Part shown: one piece after another, positions 35,088-43,582 of the stretch | How positions within the stretch are numbered: position 1 is the first letter of the stretch | Layout of the letters: each line of letters starts with the position of its first letter | Source: an uncultured Acidobacteriaceae bacterium | GTDB lineage: Bacteria; Acidobacteriota; Terriglobia; Terriglobales; Acidobacteriaceae | NCBI GenBank assembly: GCA_903842065.1 | Contig: CAIMKZ010000077.1 | Location: 62,001 to 126,000, forward strand | DNA length: 64,000 bases | Direction of reading: 5' to 3' | Position numbers and translations under genes: made by a program | Notes under the pieces: generated by a model | Seen by the model: only the letters and a program-made list of their open reading frames with translations | Databases searched by the model: none | What the model was told of the DNA's origin: nothing

Positions 35088-36200
35088 TCAGGCCGCTCCC
35101 TCCATCGGTTTCTTAGCGCGTGCGACGACCGAAACCAGCCAGCCGATCACGCCTATCGCGGCGACAAACAGCACAAGGAAGATTCCGACCACGCTCCAGT
35201 TGGTGGCTACGGCGCGGTCCCATACGTTGAATCCCTTGCTGAGCAGGGTCAGGTCGCGCACGCCATCGCGGTAGACCACGAACAGGATTTCAATGAGCAC
35301 AGCCAGCAGAATCGCGGTCGTAGCCATTGCGCCTTTCGCCAGTCGCGAGAAGACGGCAGCCAGTCCGAAGACAATCGCCACCGCTACCAGCGCCAGCCAT
35401 CCGTAACCGGCCAGTCCGGCAAAGTGGTAGAGCGCATCGTGGGCCAGGCCGTCCTTTACGACTGCGGGTTGCACACCTGAGGCCCAGAAGCCGGCAGCCA
35501 GATAGACAACGCCGAAGCCCGCCGCGAGCTTGCCGCCAAGGCCGGCGAGATACTTCTGCTCCTCCGAGGTAAAGGTTTTGCGCGCCGACAGATAAATCAG
35601 CCACAGGCCGGAGATAAACATTCCGCCGGCAATCATGAGCAGCCAGCGCGGGGTGAGCGTGGGATCGGGCGGGGGCAGGAAGCGGCCCATCGCTGAGGCC
35701 GAGTACATCTGCTGCCAAACTTCAGGCCGTAGCATCAGGGTCATGTTGGTAGAGAAGAGCCGGGCCACGCAGCCGGCCAGCAGCCAGGCCAGAAGACCTG
35801 CCGGCCAGGCGGTCCTGCCCTCATTCAACAGCTCTGTGAAGCGGTAGAGCATGCGGTAGAGCAGCATGAGGATGAGTACGATCGAGATCCAGTAGATGCC
35901 GATGAGAACGCTCGACGCGTAGAGAGCGCGGCCGTAGAGGACCTGCGAGAAGAGCAGCGGTGGTACTCCCATGTTGATGACGAAGGTCATGACAACGGTG
36001 AGGCGGCGAGCAAGCGCGCGTGCTGCGACCGAAGCGCTGGGCGAACCGCGGAAGAGACTGAGCACGATGGCTACCAGCAGGCCGCCGATCAGCATCTGAA
36101 CTGCTACAAAGTGCAGCGAGAGCGTGACGATGTGCAGCAGCTTGAAGAGCCAGATGGGCGCAGGCAGAGGGATAGGGTCGACTGCGGGAAAGGTGGGCAT
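35088..36200 (-). CDS. Second cytochrome bd subunit I-like membrane protein (CydA'-like)
   Basis: A 370-residue protein with eight or nine membrane helices. Its N terminus LLHIVTLSLHFVAVQMLIGGLL aligns by eye with the N terminus of the bd-like fusion encoded downstream: a His followed five residues later by Gln and then a Gly pair (His30-Gln35 here, His24-Gln29 there). Near the C terminus VVYRDGVRDLTLL echoes EYSREMLRKPYVI of the fusion. I therefore read it as a paralogous partner, as in CydAA'-type bd pairs, rather than a classic CydB. It is the first gene of the operon, starting at ATG 36200. This assignment needs a profile search. Confidence 0.65.
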   Translation of the reverse strand: MPTFPAVDPIPLPAPIWLFKLLHIVTLSLHFVAVQMLIGGLLVAIVLSLFRGSPSASVAARALARRLTVVMTFVINMGVPPLLFSQVLYGRALYASSVLIGIYWISIVLILMLLYRMLYRFTELLNEGRTAWPAGLLAWLLAGCVARLFSTNMTLMLRPEVWQQMYSASAMGRFLPPPDPTLTPRWLLMIAGGMFISGLWLIYLSARKTFTSEEQKYLAGLGGKLAAGFGVVYLAAGFWASGVQPAVVKDGLAHDALYHFAGLAGYGWLALVAVAIVFGLAAVFSRLAKGAMATTAILLAVLIEILFVVYRDGVRDLTLLSKGFNVWDRAVATNWSVVGIFLVLFVAAIGVIGWLVSVVARAKKPMEGAA

Positions 36201-36371
36201 AAAGATGATCTCTCGAGAAATATGTTCAAAAAGGTATTGGTGCGACTGGGGAACTCAAGGGGAGAAACACTGTTCTCCTGAGGGTTAGATGCGAAAGCGA
36301 ACGGCCCGATTCCGCCTAAAGAAATAAGTTTCGAAATGCGGTACAGGACGGCTTTGGAGGCGGTGGCGGAC

Positions 36372-36387
36372 TGTGATAAAAATCACT
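36372..36387. promoter_or_regulatory. CRP/FNR-type palindrome in the respiratory operon promoter gap
   Basis: TGTGA-N6-TCACT (36372-36387) is centred on AAAA and contains the perfect dyad GTGAT/ATCAC. It matches the CRP half-site pattern and resembles FNR/DNR sites. It lies between the divergent respiratory operon and Rrf2 gene, so it may link expression to oxygen or nitrogen-oxide state. No CRP/FNR gene is in the window. Confidence 0.55.
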
Positions 36388-36494
36388 AACAAAAGCCGCA
36401 CCCTCAAATAGTCTTTAATTTGCTGGCCTTTTTTGGCACGGACGCAGCGGCGAGTGCCGGACCTTCAGGTAGCGCTACTCCGAGAGGCAATTTC

Positions 36495-36968
36495 ATGGCT
36501 CGAATCAACTCCTCGATGCAGTTGACGCGTGCCGCCGATTACGGCGTGCGTGTGATGATCGCGCTGGCATCCGCGGCGCCGGGCAAGCGCCAGTCTCTTA
36601 CCTTGCTTGCTTCAGCGGCCGATGCGCCGGAGAGCTTTCTTTCCAAGGTGCTGCAAGCGCTGGTGCGGGCAGGCCTTGTGGAGTCCCGGCGCGGACAATC
36701 GGGGGGATTTGAGATTGCGCCTGCCGGCGGCAGGGCCACGATCCGCAATATTATCGAAGCGATCGATGGACCCGTGCGTCTGAATATCTGCCGATTGGAA
36801 GGCAAGCCATGCCACCGTATGGAGGCCTGCCCTGCCCACCCGGTATGGTCCCGCGCGCAGGAGGCTATGTTCACGGTTCTGGACGAGGCGACCATCAACG
36901 ATCTGGCTGGTCACCCAAGGTCTGAACCCGATTCCGGAGATGTGGAGCCGCTCGTCGTTGTGTCCTGA
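36495..36968 (+). CDS. Rrf2-family regulator with three-Cys (Fe-S) motif, IscR/NsrR-like
   Basis: A 157-residue winged-helix regulator. MQLTRAADYGVRVMIALAS and the recognition helix region SFLSKVLQALVRAGLVESRRGQSGGF are the Rrf2 signature. Three cysteines follow in CRLEGKPCHRMEACPAHP, the spacing used by IscR and NsrR to bind an Fe-S cluster. Such proteins sense cluster status, nitric oxide or oxidants. ATG 36495 follows AGAGG; the open frame upstream is not family-like. It is divergent from the bc/bd operon with 294 bases between, so control of that operon is the natural guess. Confidence 0.9.
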   Translation: MARINSSMQLTRAADYGVRVMIALASAAPGKRQSLTLLASAADAPESFLSKVLQALVRAGLVESRRGQSGGFEIAPAGGRATIRNIIEAIDGPVRLNICRLEGKPCHRMEACPAHPVWSRAQEAMFTVLDEATINDLAGHPRSEPDSGDVEPLVVVS

Positions 36969-37046
36969 TGCCAGTGCTGAGATGTGAGCGGCGGAACCGG
37001 CCGGATTTGCAATTCGCTGCGCAATCGTGTTCCAATCGAGACTGTT

Positions 37047-37130
37047 GAAACAGGGGTGCTCCGCGGTTGGCGCGGTGCTGAGAAGATACCCTCGAACCCG
37101 ATCCGGATAATGCCGGCGTGGGGAGATTTC
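37047..37130 (+). promoter_or_regulatory. TPP (thi-box) riboswitch
   Basis: All conserved THI elements are in order: GGGGTGC (37053-37059), a variable P3 arm, CTGAGA (37078-37083), ATACCC, GAACCCGATC, GGATAATGCC (37105-37114) and GGCGTGGGGAGA. P1 closes as GAAA (37047-37050) with TTTC (37127-37130). This binds thiamine pyrophosphate and usually turns expression off. No T-run terminator follows; CCTCTTCT near 37135 could pair with the AGAAGGAG ribosome-binding site near 37194, so control may be translational (inference). It precedes a TonB-receptor/kinase/PnuT operon. Confidence 0.95.
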
Positions 37131-37212
37131 CAGACCCTCTTCTAAAATCAGGCGGCATCGGCAAGGTTGGTGTTCCTGTTCCTTTGTTTCAGCAGAAGGA
37201 GATAGGGCCACT

Positions 37213-39588
37213 ATGCCTTTTTCATCATGCCGAACACAATCGCTCCTCTTGCTGAAGACAATTACACTTCGCATCGTTTATCTCCCGCTTTCCGCAACGG
37301 TTCTGGCATTTTGGCTGTCCGCCAGCGCGGCGGCGCAGCAGCCCGAGCCGTTGGCTCAGAAACAGAAGCCCGCACCGGTTACGACTACGGTTGTGGTTCA
37401 CGGCGAGGCCAATGCCGACTATCTGCCCGAGAGTGTGAACGTGGGCGGACTGGATGAGCAGCCTCTCAAAAATGCGCCCCTCTCTGCCAGTGTGATCACA
37501 CGCGACCTGATGAACAACCAGGTATCGCGCCTGCTCTCCGACGTGGTGAAGAACGATGCGTCGGTGGGCGACGACTACGTGCCAGTGGGCTACTACGGCT
37601 GGTTTTCGATCCGCGGCTATGCGATCGATCTGGCCACGGGGCTCAAGGTAGACGACCTGACGATCGCCGGCGAACAGGACGTTCCGCTCGAAAACAAGGA
37701 GCGCGTCGAGGTGCTGAACGGCCTGGCAGGCGTCGAAAGCGGAGTCAGCTCAAGCGGCGGACTGATCAACTACGTGACCAAGCCGGTGGCGCTGATCCGG
37801 GCATTTGATATGTCCACGGACCAGTTCGGCACCGCGTATGGAGCCACGGACCTGGGCCGCTACTTTGGCAAGAGCAAGCAGGTGGGCGCACGGCTGAATC
37901 TTGCCGGCGAACGCATCGCGACGTACATGCAGGGTACGGACGGCTGGCGCTCGATGGGCGCATCGGAGGCCGAGTGGAAGATATCGGCGAAGGCCTTGTT
38001 GAAGGGAAACTTTGAGTACCAGCACAAGACCGAGGCCGACGGCAGCGGATATCAACTGCTGGGCGGCACGGCGCTGCCTGACATCAACCGTGTGTATCGT
38101 TCGACGATGCTGGGCCAGCAGTCGTGGATGCCGCCCGATACCTACGATGCCTTCAACACCGGCGCGCGGCTGAACCTTACTCTCTCGCCAAAGTGGACGG
38201 CGTTTGTGCAGGCGGGGCTGAGCCACTCGCTGATTCAGGACAACGTGATCTTTGCCTACGGGCCGGCGCTCGATCCGGTGACTTACGCGACGAACTGCGC
38301 GGGAGCGCCAGACGCGCCGTACAACTTCTTCTGCCCCGACGGCAGCTACGGCATCTACGACTATCGCAATCCGAACGAACTGCGGACGGACGCGGAGGCT
38401 GTGGCGATGGCCATGGGCGAGATCAGGACCGGCAAGGTTACGCACCACGTTACCGCCGGCGGAGAACTGTTCCGGCGCGTGGTAAAGATGCCGGGATTTT
38501 TCTCGGCGCAATCGCCATCGACGGCAACGATCGCCAACGGGGCGGTCTACGACTACGTAGGTGCGGAGAACATCTATCAGAAGAATGTTGTGGTCGCGTT
38601 CAACACTCCGGCCTCTCTCGAATACCCGATGCAGCAGGCCGGTCCGCAGCGTCTGTGGCTGAACACCCATGAGCGCTCCTTTTTGATGCAGGATCGCGCG
38701 CAGATTTCGGGAAACATTCAGCTGATTGCTGCGCTGCGCTACGACTCTCTGCGCGACAACAACTACTCGGCGTATGCGACCGACCCCGCAGCCGCGCCGG
38801 AGTTGACGCACAAGCCGATATGGCTGCCGCAGTTTGCGGCAACGTTCAATCCGGTAAAGAGTTTGATGCTCTATGCGAACTACGGCGTGCTGCTCTCGCT
38901 TGGACCGCAGGCGCCATGGTGGGTGGATAACGGCAGCGAGTATCTTGCGCCCTTTCACACGCGGCAGTTTGAGGCAGGCGCAAAGTTTCAGCAGTCGGAG
39001 GCGTTGCTCGTAAGCGGAAATTACTTCCGTATGAGAGCGCCGAACTTCTACCCGCGAACTGTTGCCGGGCCGGATAACTTTTGCCCTGCGGCTGCCGCGG
39101 GTGACGTGTGCTTTGAACAGAAAGGCCGGGAGACGCACGACGGTGTTGAGCTGAACGCCAACGGCCGCGCGGCAAGCTGGCTTCGGCTGTCGGCTTCGGC
39201 GGCGGCGATCCGCGCGCAAGCCGCGGGAACAGGCACGCCCGCCTACGACGGTCGGCAGGTGATCAATGTGCCGCGCTTCCGCTCCACGGTCTTTGCCGAT
39301 CTTCGGATGCCACACTGGAAGGGCCTGTATTTGATGCCCGGCTGGAGCTACACCGCGAGCAAAGAGGCCACGCGCGATAATTCGATCAGCGTGCCGGCAG
39401 TCAATCTGTTCAATCTCGGGCTGCGCTACACGCCCGGTGGAGAGCTGGGGCACATGACCTTCCGCCTCTATGCGTCGAATGTCGGGAACAAGAAGTACTG
39501 GTCTGACACGGGGGCCAATGGCGGCGACTCGTATCTCTGGCTTGGTGCGCCGGCGTGGGTAAGGGCCTCGGTGCATTACACGTTCTGA
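37213..39588 (+). CDS. TonB-dependent outer-membrane receptor under TPP riboswitch, probable thiamine receptor
   Basis: A 791-residue TonB-dependent transporter. After a signal segment (LPLSATVLAFWLSASAAAQ) comes the plug: SVNVGGLDEQPLKNAPLSASVITRDLM, SDVVKNDASVGDDY, FSIRGYAID, ERVEVLNGLAGVESGVSSSGGLINYVTK. The barrel ends with the aromatic ASVHYTF. By sequence alone it looks like a siderophore receptor of the FhuE/FepA type. The TPP riboswitch upstream and the PnuT-like transporter downstream instead argue for uptake of thiamine or a thiamine precursor. ATG 37213 follows GAAGGAGATAGGG, a plausible ribosome-binding site. It is the first gene of a three-gene operon. Confidence 0.9.
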   Translation: MPFSSCRTQSLLLLKTITLRIVYLPLSATVLAFWLSASAAAQQPEPLAQKQKPAPVTTTVVVHGEANADYLPESVNVGGLDEQPLKNAPLSASVITRDLMNNQVSRLLSDVVKNDASVGDDYVPVGYYGWFSIRGYAIDLATGLKVDDLTIAGEQDVPLENKERVEVLNGLAGVESGVSSSGGLINYVTKPVALIRAFDMSTDQFGTAYGATDLGRYFGKSKQVGARLNLAGERIATYMQGTDGWRSMGASEAEWKISAKALLKGNFEYQHKTEADGSGYQLLGGTALPDINRVYRSTMLGQQSWMPPDTYDAFNTGARLNLTLSPKWTAFVQAGLSHSLIQDNVIFAYGPALDPVTYATNCAGAPDAPYNFFCPDGSYGIYDYRNPNELRTDAEAVAMAMGEIRTGKVTHHVTAGGELFRRVVKMPGFFSAQSPSTATIANGAVYDYVGAENIYQKNVVVAFNTPASLEYPMQQAGPQRLWLNTHERSFLMQDRAQISGNIQLIAALRYDSLRDNNYSAYATDPAAAPELTHKPIWLPQFAATFNPVKSLMLYANYGVLLSLGPQAPWWVDNGSEYLAPFHTRQFEAGAKFQQSEALLVSGNYFRMRAPNFYPRTVAGPDNFCPAAAAGDVCFEQKGRETHDGVELNANGRAASWLRLSASAAAIRAQAAGTGTPAYDGRQVINVPRFRSTVFADLRMPHWKGLYLMPGWSYTASKEATRDNSISVPAVNLFNLGLRYTPGGELGHMTFRLYASNVGNKKYWSDTGANGGDSYLWLGAPAWVRASVHYTF

Positions 39589-39637
39589 GGGACCAGGCAC
39601 TACTAACCGCTATCGGATGAGAGCAGGCAGCAGAATC

Positions 39638-40807
39638 ATGAGCGAAGAGGTCAAAGCGCACGGACTCGACGGCAAGCTTGTCTCGCCAGACTGGCCTCCG
39701 CTCACGCTGGATGAGATGCGCCCGCTGCTTGAGGAATACTGGCAGCTTGGCGCGCCGCTCGGGATTAGCTTTCACAGCCCACGGCCTCTGTCGGCGGCGG
39801 CGGTAGTCGATACAACTTGCGGCCCGGTGTTCGTCAAACGCCATGCGCGCACGGTGCGCGACCGGGCCGGACTGATGGAGGAGCACGCGTTCCTGGCGCA
39901 TTTGTATATTGCGGGTGCGCCGGTTGCCGGCGTGCTGCGCAACTCCCACGGAGAGTCAGCGATCGAGATAGGCGAGTGGACGTACGAGGTTCACGATCAC
40001 GGACAAGGCGCCGACCTTTATGCCGATGCGATCTCGTGGACGCCGTACTTCTGCGTCGATCATGCGCGCGAGGCAGGCAGCACACTGGCGCGATTGCACA
40101 ATGCGGCGGAAAAGTTCGATGCGCCGGAGCGTAAGCCGAGGCCGCTTGTCGCAAGTTTCAACATCTTCGCGGCCAGCGATTCGGCGGAGGCGTTGAACGC
40201 GTATCTCGACTCCCGGCCCGCGCTGAAGAACCACTCTGGTGTGCGGTCCGCGGCGCAACAGGCGCTTGAGCTGCTCGCACCGTTTCACGCGGAGTTGCTT
40301 CCGCTGCTGCCGCATCTCAAGCCGCTGTGGACGCATAACGACCTGCACGGCTCGAATCTTCTCTGGGACGGAATAGGAGAAGAGGCAAGCGCCTCGGCGA
40401 TCATTGACTTCGGACTTGCCGATCGCACTAATGCCGTGCACGATCTGGCTCATGCCATCGAGCGCAGCATGGTGGAGTGGCTCACACTGGTGGAGCAGCC
40501 CGGCAAGCCAGACGATGTGCGCGTCCACTTCGATCACATTGAGGCGATGCTGGACGGCTACGAGTCGGTTCGCAGACTGTGCCGCGAGGAAGCTGCTGCA
40601 CTGGCGCCTATGACCGCGCTCTGCCACGCGGAGTTTGCATTGACTGAGGCGGATTACTATCTTGCCTCGCTCGGCTCGGAGGAGAGCGCAAGGGTGTGCT
40701 ACGAAGGGTATCTTGTGGGACACGCGCGGTGGTTCTCGTCAAAGCAGGGCGCGCGGCTGGTCGATGCGCTGCGCCGGTGGCCTGATACGCGCAAGGTGAC
40801 TCCATGA
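39638..40807 (+). CDS. APH/choline-kinase-fold phosphotransferase, candidate thiamine kinase
   Basis: A 389-residue soluble kinase of the aminoglycoside phosphotransferase fold. Seen directly are the N-lobe phrase GPVFVKRHARTV (the ATP-binding Lys), the Brenner motif HNDLHGSNLLWD near residue 230 with the catalytic Asp, and IIDFGLADRTNAVHDLAHAIER with the metal-binding DFG-like Asp. Family members phosphorylate antibiotics, choline, homoserine, or thiamine (ThiK). Its place between a TPP-controlled receptor and a PnuT-like transporter, with a 4-base overlap with the latter, suggests it traps imported thiamine by phosphorylation. The ATG at 39617 is an alternative start. Confidence 0.8.
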   Translation: MSEEVKAHGLDGKLVSPDWPPLTLDEMRPLLEEYWQLGAPLGISFHSPRPLSAAAVVDTTCGPVFVKRHARTVRDRAGLMEEHAFLAHLYIAGAPVAGVLRNSHGESAIEIGEWTYEVHDHGQGADLYADAISWTPYFCVDHAREAGSTLARLHNAAEKFDAPERKPRPLVASFNIFAASDSAEALNAYLDSRPALKNHSGVRSAAQQALELLAPFHAELLPLLPHLKPLWTHNDLHGSNLLWDGIGEEASASAIIDFGLADRTNAVHDLAHAIERSMVEWLTLVEQPGKPDDVRVHFDHIEAMLDGYESVRRLCREEAAALAPMTALCHAEFALTEADYYLASLGSEESARVCYEGYLVGHARWFSSKQGARLVDALRRWPDTRKVTP

Positions 40808-41397
40808 CCTTTGTACTCGCGTATGTTACTTCGCACGGGCTGGAGTTAGCAGGCCTGATCGCGACCGTGCTCGGCATCTGGCTGGCAACGCGGAGGCTGC
40901 TCATCTGCTGGCCGGTGACGCTTGCGGCAGACATTCTCTACCTGATTGTTTTCTATCGGGCGCGGTTGTACTCCGACAGTATTCTGCAACTGTTCTTTGT
41001 CGCATTTACTATCTATGGATTCTGGCACTGGTGGCGTGGAATCGTAACTGAAGGCGATGTGCGCATTGAGAGATTGAGTCCGCGCGGCTGTTTCAAGGGC
41101 TTAGCCGCCGGGGCGGTGGGAGCGGTTCTGCTGGGCGCCTTGATGGTGCGCATCGGAGCCGCCCTGCCGCATTTGGATGCCGCGCTGGCCAGCTATTCAC
41201 TGCTCGGAAGCTGGTGGGGCGCGCGCAAGTACATCGCGAGTTGGTGGCTGTGGATCGTGGTGGACCTGATATATATCGGCGAGTACGTCTATAAAGATTT
41301 ATGGCTGACCGCGCTGCTCTATGCGGGACTAGTTGTCTTAGCGGTGCTGGGCCTGCGCGACTGGAGCCGCGCGGCGCGCGCTCAGGCCGCAGCCTGA
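40804..41397 (+). CDS. pnuT: PnuC-family transporter, probable thiamine transporter PnuT
   Basis: A 197-residue inner-membrane protein with about seven helices. The PnuC-family features are present: LELAGLIATVLGIWLATRR, WPVTLAADILYLIVFYRARLYSDS, the FWHWWRG substrate-gate motif and WWLWIVVDLIYIGEYVYKDLWLTALLY. The family imports nicotinamide riboside (PnuC), riboflavin (PnuX) or thiamine (PnuT) by facilitated diffusion with metabolic trapping. Placement behind a TPP riboswitch selects PnuT here. Its ATG overlaps the kinase stop (ATGA), which fits a transporter whose substrate is trapped by that kinase. Confidence 0.88.
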   Translation: MTFVLAYVTSHGLELAGLIATVLGIWLATRRLLICWPVTLAADILYLIVFYRARLYSDSILQLFFVAFTIYGFWHWWRGIVTEGDVRIERLSPRGCFKGLAAGAVGAVLLGALMVRIGAALPHLDAALASYSLLGSWWGARKYIASWWLWIVVDLIYIGEYVYKDLWLTALLYAGLVVLAVLGLRDWSRAARAQAAA

Positions 41398-41448
41398 GCG
41401 CTACATTACGACTAGGTCTTTGACCGTTTGATTTTGCACCATTTATCG

Positions 41449-41497
41449 GTGCCTCACCCTCGGCGCGCTTTTGTTTTTGCGCCTAGGGTGGGAGGCG
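41449..41497. repeat. Hairpin repeat between pnuT and hisA, possible bidirectional terminator
   Basis: GTGCCTC-ACCCT-C-GGCGC and GCGCC-T-AGGGT-GGGAGG fold on a stem around a T-rich loop (CTTTTGTTTTT). The left flank resembles the TGCCCC flank of the hairpin family at 10474, 13951 and 46750, though more diverged. It sits between two convergent operons. Confidence 0.65.
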
Positions 41498-41518
41498 CGA
41501 ATTTATGCGGTCAAAGCT

Positions 41519-42196
41519 CTACACCGCAAGCAGATTTGTATAGACAGCCATTCCCGCAACGCAATCGACGTTGAGGGCGTGGAGCTGATCGATCTCTTCC
41601 TGGCTCTTGATTCCGCCGGCGACGATGAGCTGACGATCGGTAAGTTTGCGCAGGCGCGCGGCGACGTCGATCGGGAAGCCCTGCATCATGCCTTCGCCAT
41701 CGACGTGCGTGTAGAGGAATGCGCCCGAGTAGGGGTTGAGCTCGGGGATAGCGTCGTCGGGCGTGAGGTCAACTTCTGCCTTCCAGCCTTTGACGGCGAT
41801 GCGTCCGTTCTTGGTGTCGATGCCGGCAACTACTTTGTCAGCGCCGATGGCTGCGGCAAGCGTTGAAGCAAACTCTGTGTTGACTTTGCCCTTGGCTGTG
41901 AAGAGAGCCGAGCCGATGATGACGCGATGAGCGCCAGAGGCGAGAACTTGCTGGGCGCGCTCGACGGAATGAATGCCGCCGCCGACCTGCACGGGGAGGC
42001 GCTTCGAGATCTGTTCGACGAGAGAAGTGTTGTCGCCCTGGCGCATGGCGGCGTCGAGGTCGATGAGCTGGACCATGGGATACTTCGAGAACTTCTCGAT
42101 CCAGAAATCGAAATCATCAAAAGCGAGTTTTAGTTTCTGGCCTTGCACAAGCTGGACGATACGTCCGCCCAATAAATCGATCGAAGGAATCAGCAT
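41519..42196 (-). CDS. hisA: ProFAR isomerase of histidine synthesis
   Basis: Catalyses the Amadori isomerisation of ProFAR to PRFAR, fourth step of histidine synthesis. The 225-residue (beta/alpha)8 barrel begins [18 protein letters not shown] with the catalytic Asp in SIDL, has the second half-barrel [14 protein letters not shown] with the second Asp, and GGIHSVE and AGGIKSQEE phosphate loops. Slightly shorter than the usual 240-250 residues. ATG 42196 overlaps the end of hisF by seven bases. It is the last gene of the operon, after hisF, an order different from the common hisH-hisA-hisF. Confidence 0.93.
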   Translation of the reverse strand: MLIPSIDLLGGRIVQLVQGQKLKLAFDDFDFWIEKFSKYPMVQLIDLDAAMRQGDNTSLVEQISKRLPVQVGGGIHSVERAQQVLASGAHRVIIGSALFTAKGKVNTEFASTLAAAIGADKVVAGIDTKNGRIAVKGWKAEVDLTPDDAIPELNPYSGAFLYTHVDGEGMMQGFPIDVAARLRKLTDRQLIVAGGIKSQEEIDQLHALNVDCVAGMAVYTNLLAV

Positions 42197-42969
42197 GGAA
42201 GCCTCACAGGAACGCCGGATTTGGCTAGCTCTTCTTTGAGAGAACGCGATGTGGATACGCCGAAGTGGAAGATGCTTGCGGCGAGAGCTGCGTGGGCCTT
42301 GCCGCGACCGAAGACATCGGCGAAGTGCGCGACGGTGCCTGCGCCGCCGGAGGCGATGACGGGTATGCCGACGGCTTCGCTGACTGCTGCTGTGAGCTCG
42401 CAGTCGAAGCCGGCGCGGGTACCGTCTGAGTCCATTGACGTGAGCAGTATCTCGCCTGCACCGCGATCTTCGGCCTCGCGTGCCCACTCAACAACTGTTC
42501 GACCGATGGGGCGGCGGCCTCCCTGTACGTAGACCTGCGCGTCGCGGACGGGGTCGGCGGCGTTGGGGTCGCGGCGGGCGTCGATGGCGACGACAACCGC
42601 CTGCGAGCCGAAGCTTGCGCCGATTGCGCCGATGAGAGAGGGGTCGGCGAGTGCGGCGGAGTTGATGGAGACCTTGTCTGCTCCTGCCTCGAAGACCTGC
42701 TCTGCATCGCGCGCGGAGCGGATGCCGCCGCCGACGCAGAAGGGAACGAAGAGCGCCTTGGCGGTGCGGCTAACGGTGTCGAGCAGCGTGGCGCGGCCTT
42801 CGTGGGTGGCGGTGATGTCGAGCAGCACGATCTCGTCGGCGCCTTCGCGGGCGTGGCGAGCGGCCTGCGTGGCCGGATCGCCGGCGTCGATGAGATCGAC
42901 GAATTGAACGCCTTTGACGACACGGCCGGCGTGCACGTCAAGACAGGCGATGATGCGTTTGGTCAGCAT
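42190..42969 (-). CDS. hisF: Imidazole glycerol phosphate synthase, cyclase subunit
   Basis: With HisH it turns PRFAR and glutamine-derived ammonia into imidazole glycerol phosphate and AICAR. The 259-residue barrel starts [21 protein letters not shown] with the catalytic Asp of CLDV, and has [10 protein letters not shown] with the second Asp, [12 protein letters not shown] and [14 protein letters not shown] phosphate loops. Length and motifs are standard. A short insertion ([20 protein letters not shown]) is also normal. The start ATG 42969 lies four bases after hisH's stop. Confidence 0.97.
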   Translation of the reverse strand: MLTKRIIACLDVHAGRVVKGVQFVDLIDAGDPATQAARHAREGADEIVLLDITATHEGRATLLDTVSRTAKALFVPFCVGGGIRSARDAEQVFEAGADKVSINSAALADPSLIGAIGASFGSQAVVVAIDARRDPNAADPVRDAQVYVQGGRRPIGRTVVEWAREAEDRGAGEILLTSMDSDGTRAGFDCELTAAVSEAVGIPVIASGGAGTVAHFADVFGRGKAHAALAASIFHFGVSTSRSLKEELAKSGVPVRLPC

Positions 42970-42973
42970 TCTT

Positions 42974-43582
42974 CTATTGCTCTTTCCAGTTGAGAAAGTT
43001 GGTGAGAATCTTCAAGCCGGTTTCGCCGGATTTCTCCGGGTGGAACTGTACGCCCATGACATTGCCGCGCTCGATGGCGGCGGCGAAGGGTTCGATGTAG
43101 TGCGTGATGGCGGCGGTGTCCGCAGTGACTGGGCCGTGGAAGGAGTGAGTGAAGTAAACGAACTCGCCGGCGTGGATGTTGGCGAGGAGGCGCGAGTGGG
43201 GCTGCACTTCGAGCGAGTTCCATCCGACGTGTGGGACTTTTTCAAAGCCGTCAGGGAAGCGTGTGCAGGACTCGGGAAAAGCACCGAGGCCGGGCTGGTC
43301 GGGGGCTTCCGACGAACCCGCATAGAGCCACTGCATGCCGACGCAGATGCCGAGGAAGGGGATGCCGCGGGCGATGGCGGCCTTGATGGCTGCGGTCAGG
43401 CCCGTGTTATCGAGTCGCTCGGTTGCGGCGAAGTGGCCGACGCCGGGAAGCACAATGCGCTCGGCAGATTCAACGAGCGAGAGATCGCCGTCGGAGACGA
43501 TAGGCTCCGCGCCGAGGTGGCGCAAGGTCTTGATCACCGAGGTGAGGTTGCCGGCTTTGTAGTCGATGACCGTAACGCGCAT
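42974..43582 (-). CDS. hisH: Imidazole glycerol phosphate synthase, glutamine amidotransferase subunit
   Basis: Hydrolyses glutamine and channels ammonia to HisF. The 202-residue class I amidotransferase shows the nucleophile Cys in [11 protein letters not shown] (about residue 79), the oxyanion segment LPGVGHF near 46, and the His/Glu of the triad in [13 protein letters not shown] near 183. The start codon overlaps the stop of hisB (TAATG), so the two are translationally coupled. Confidence 0.97.
   Translation of the reverse strand: MRVTVIDYKAGNLTSVIKTLRHLGAEPIVSDGDLSLVESAERIVLPGVGHFAATERLDNTGLTAAIKAAIARGIPFLGICVGMQWLYAGSSEAPDQPGLGAFPESCTRFPDGFEKVPHVGWNSLEVQPHSRLLANIHAGEFVYFTHSFHGPVTADTAAITHYIEPFAAAIERGNVMGVQFHPEKSGETGLKILTNFLNWKEQ

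Noticed and set aside
37213..39588. Receptor read as a siderophore receptor
   Set aside because: Sequence alone suggests it, but the TPP riboswitch and the pnuT-like partner make thiamine uptake more likely.
37750..39600. 616-codon minus-strand ORF opposite the thiamine-locus receptor
   Set aside because: Arg/His-rich shadow of a clear TonB-dependent receptor.
42197..42487. Upstream extension of the hisA frame
   Set aside because: Lies in the hisF coding region in another frame and is Arg-rich; hisA begins with LIPSIDL right after ATG 42196.
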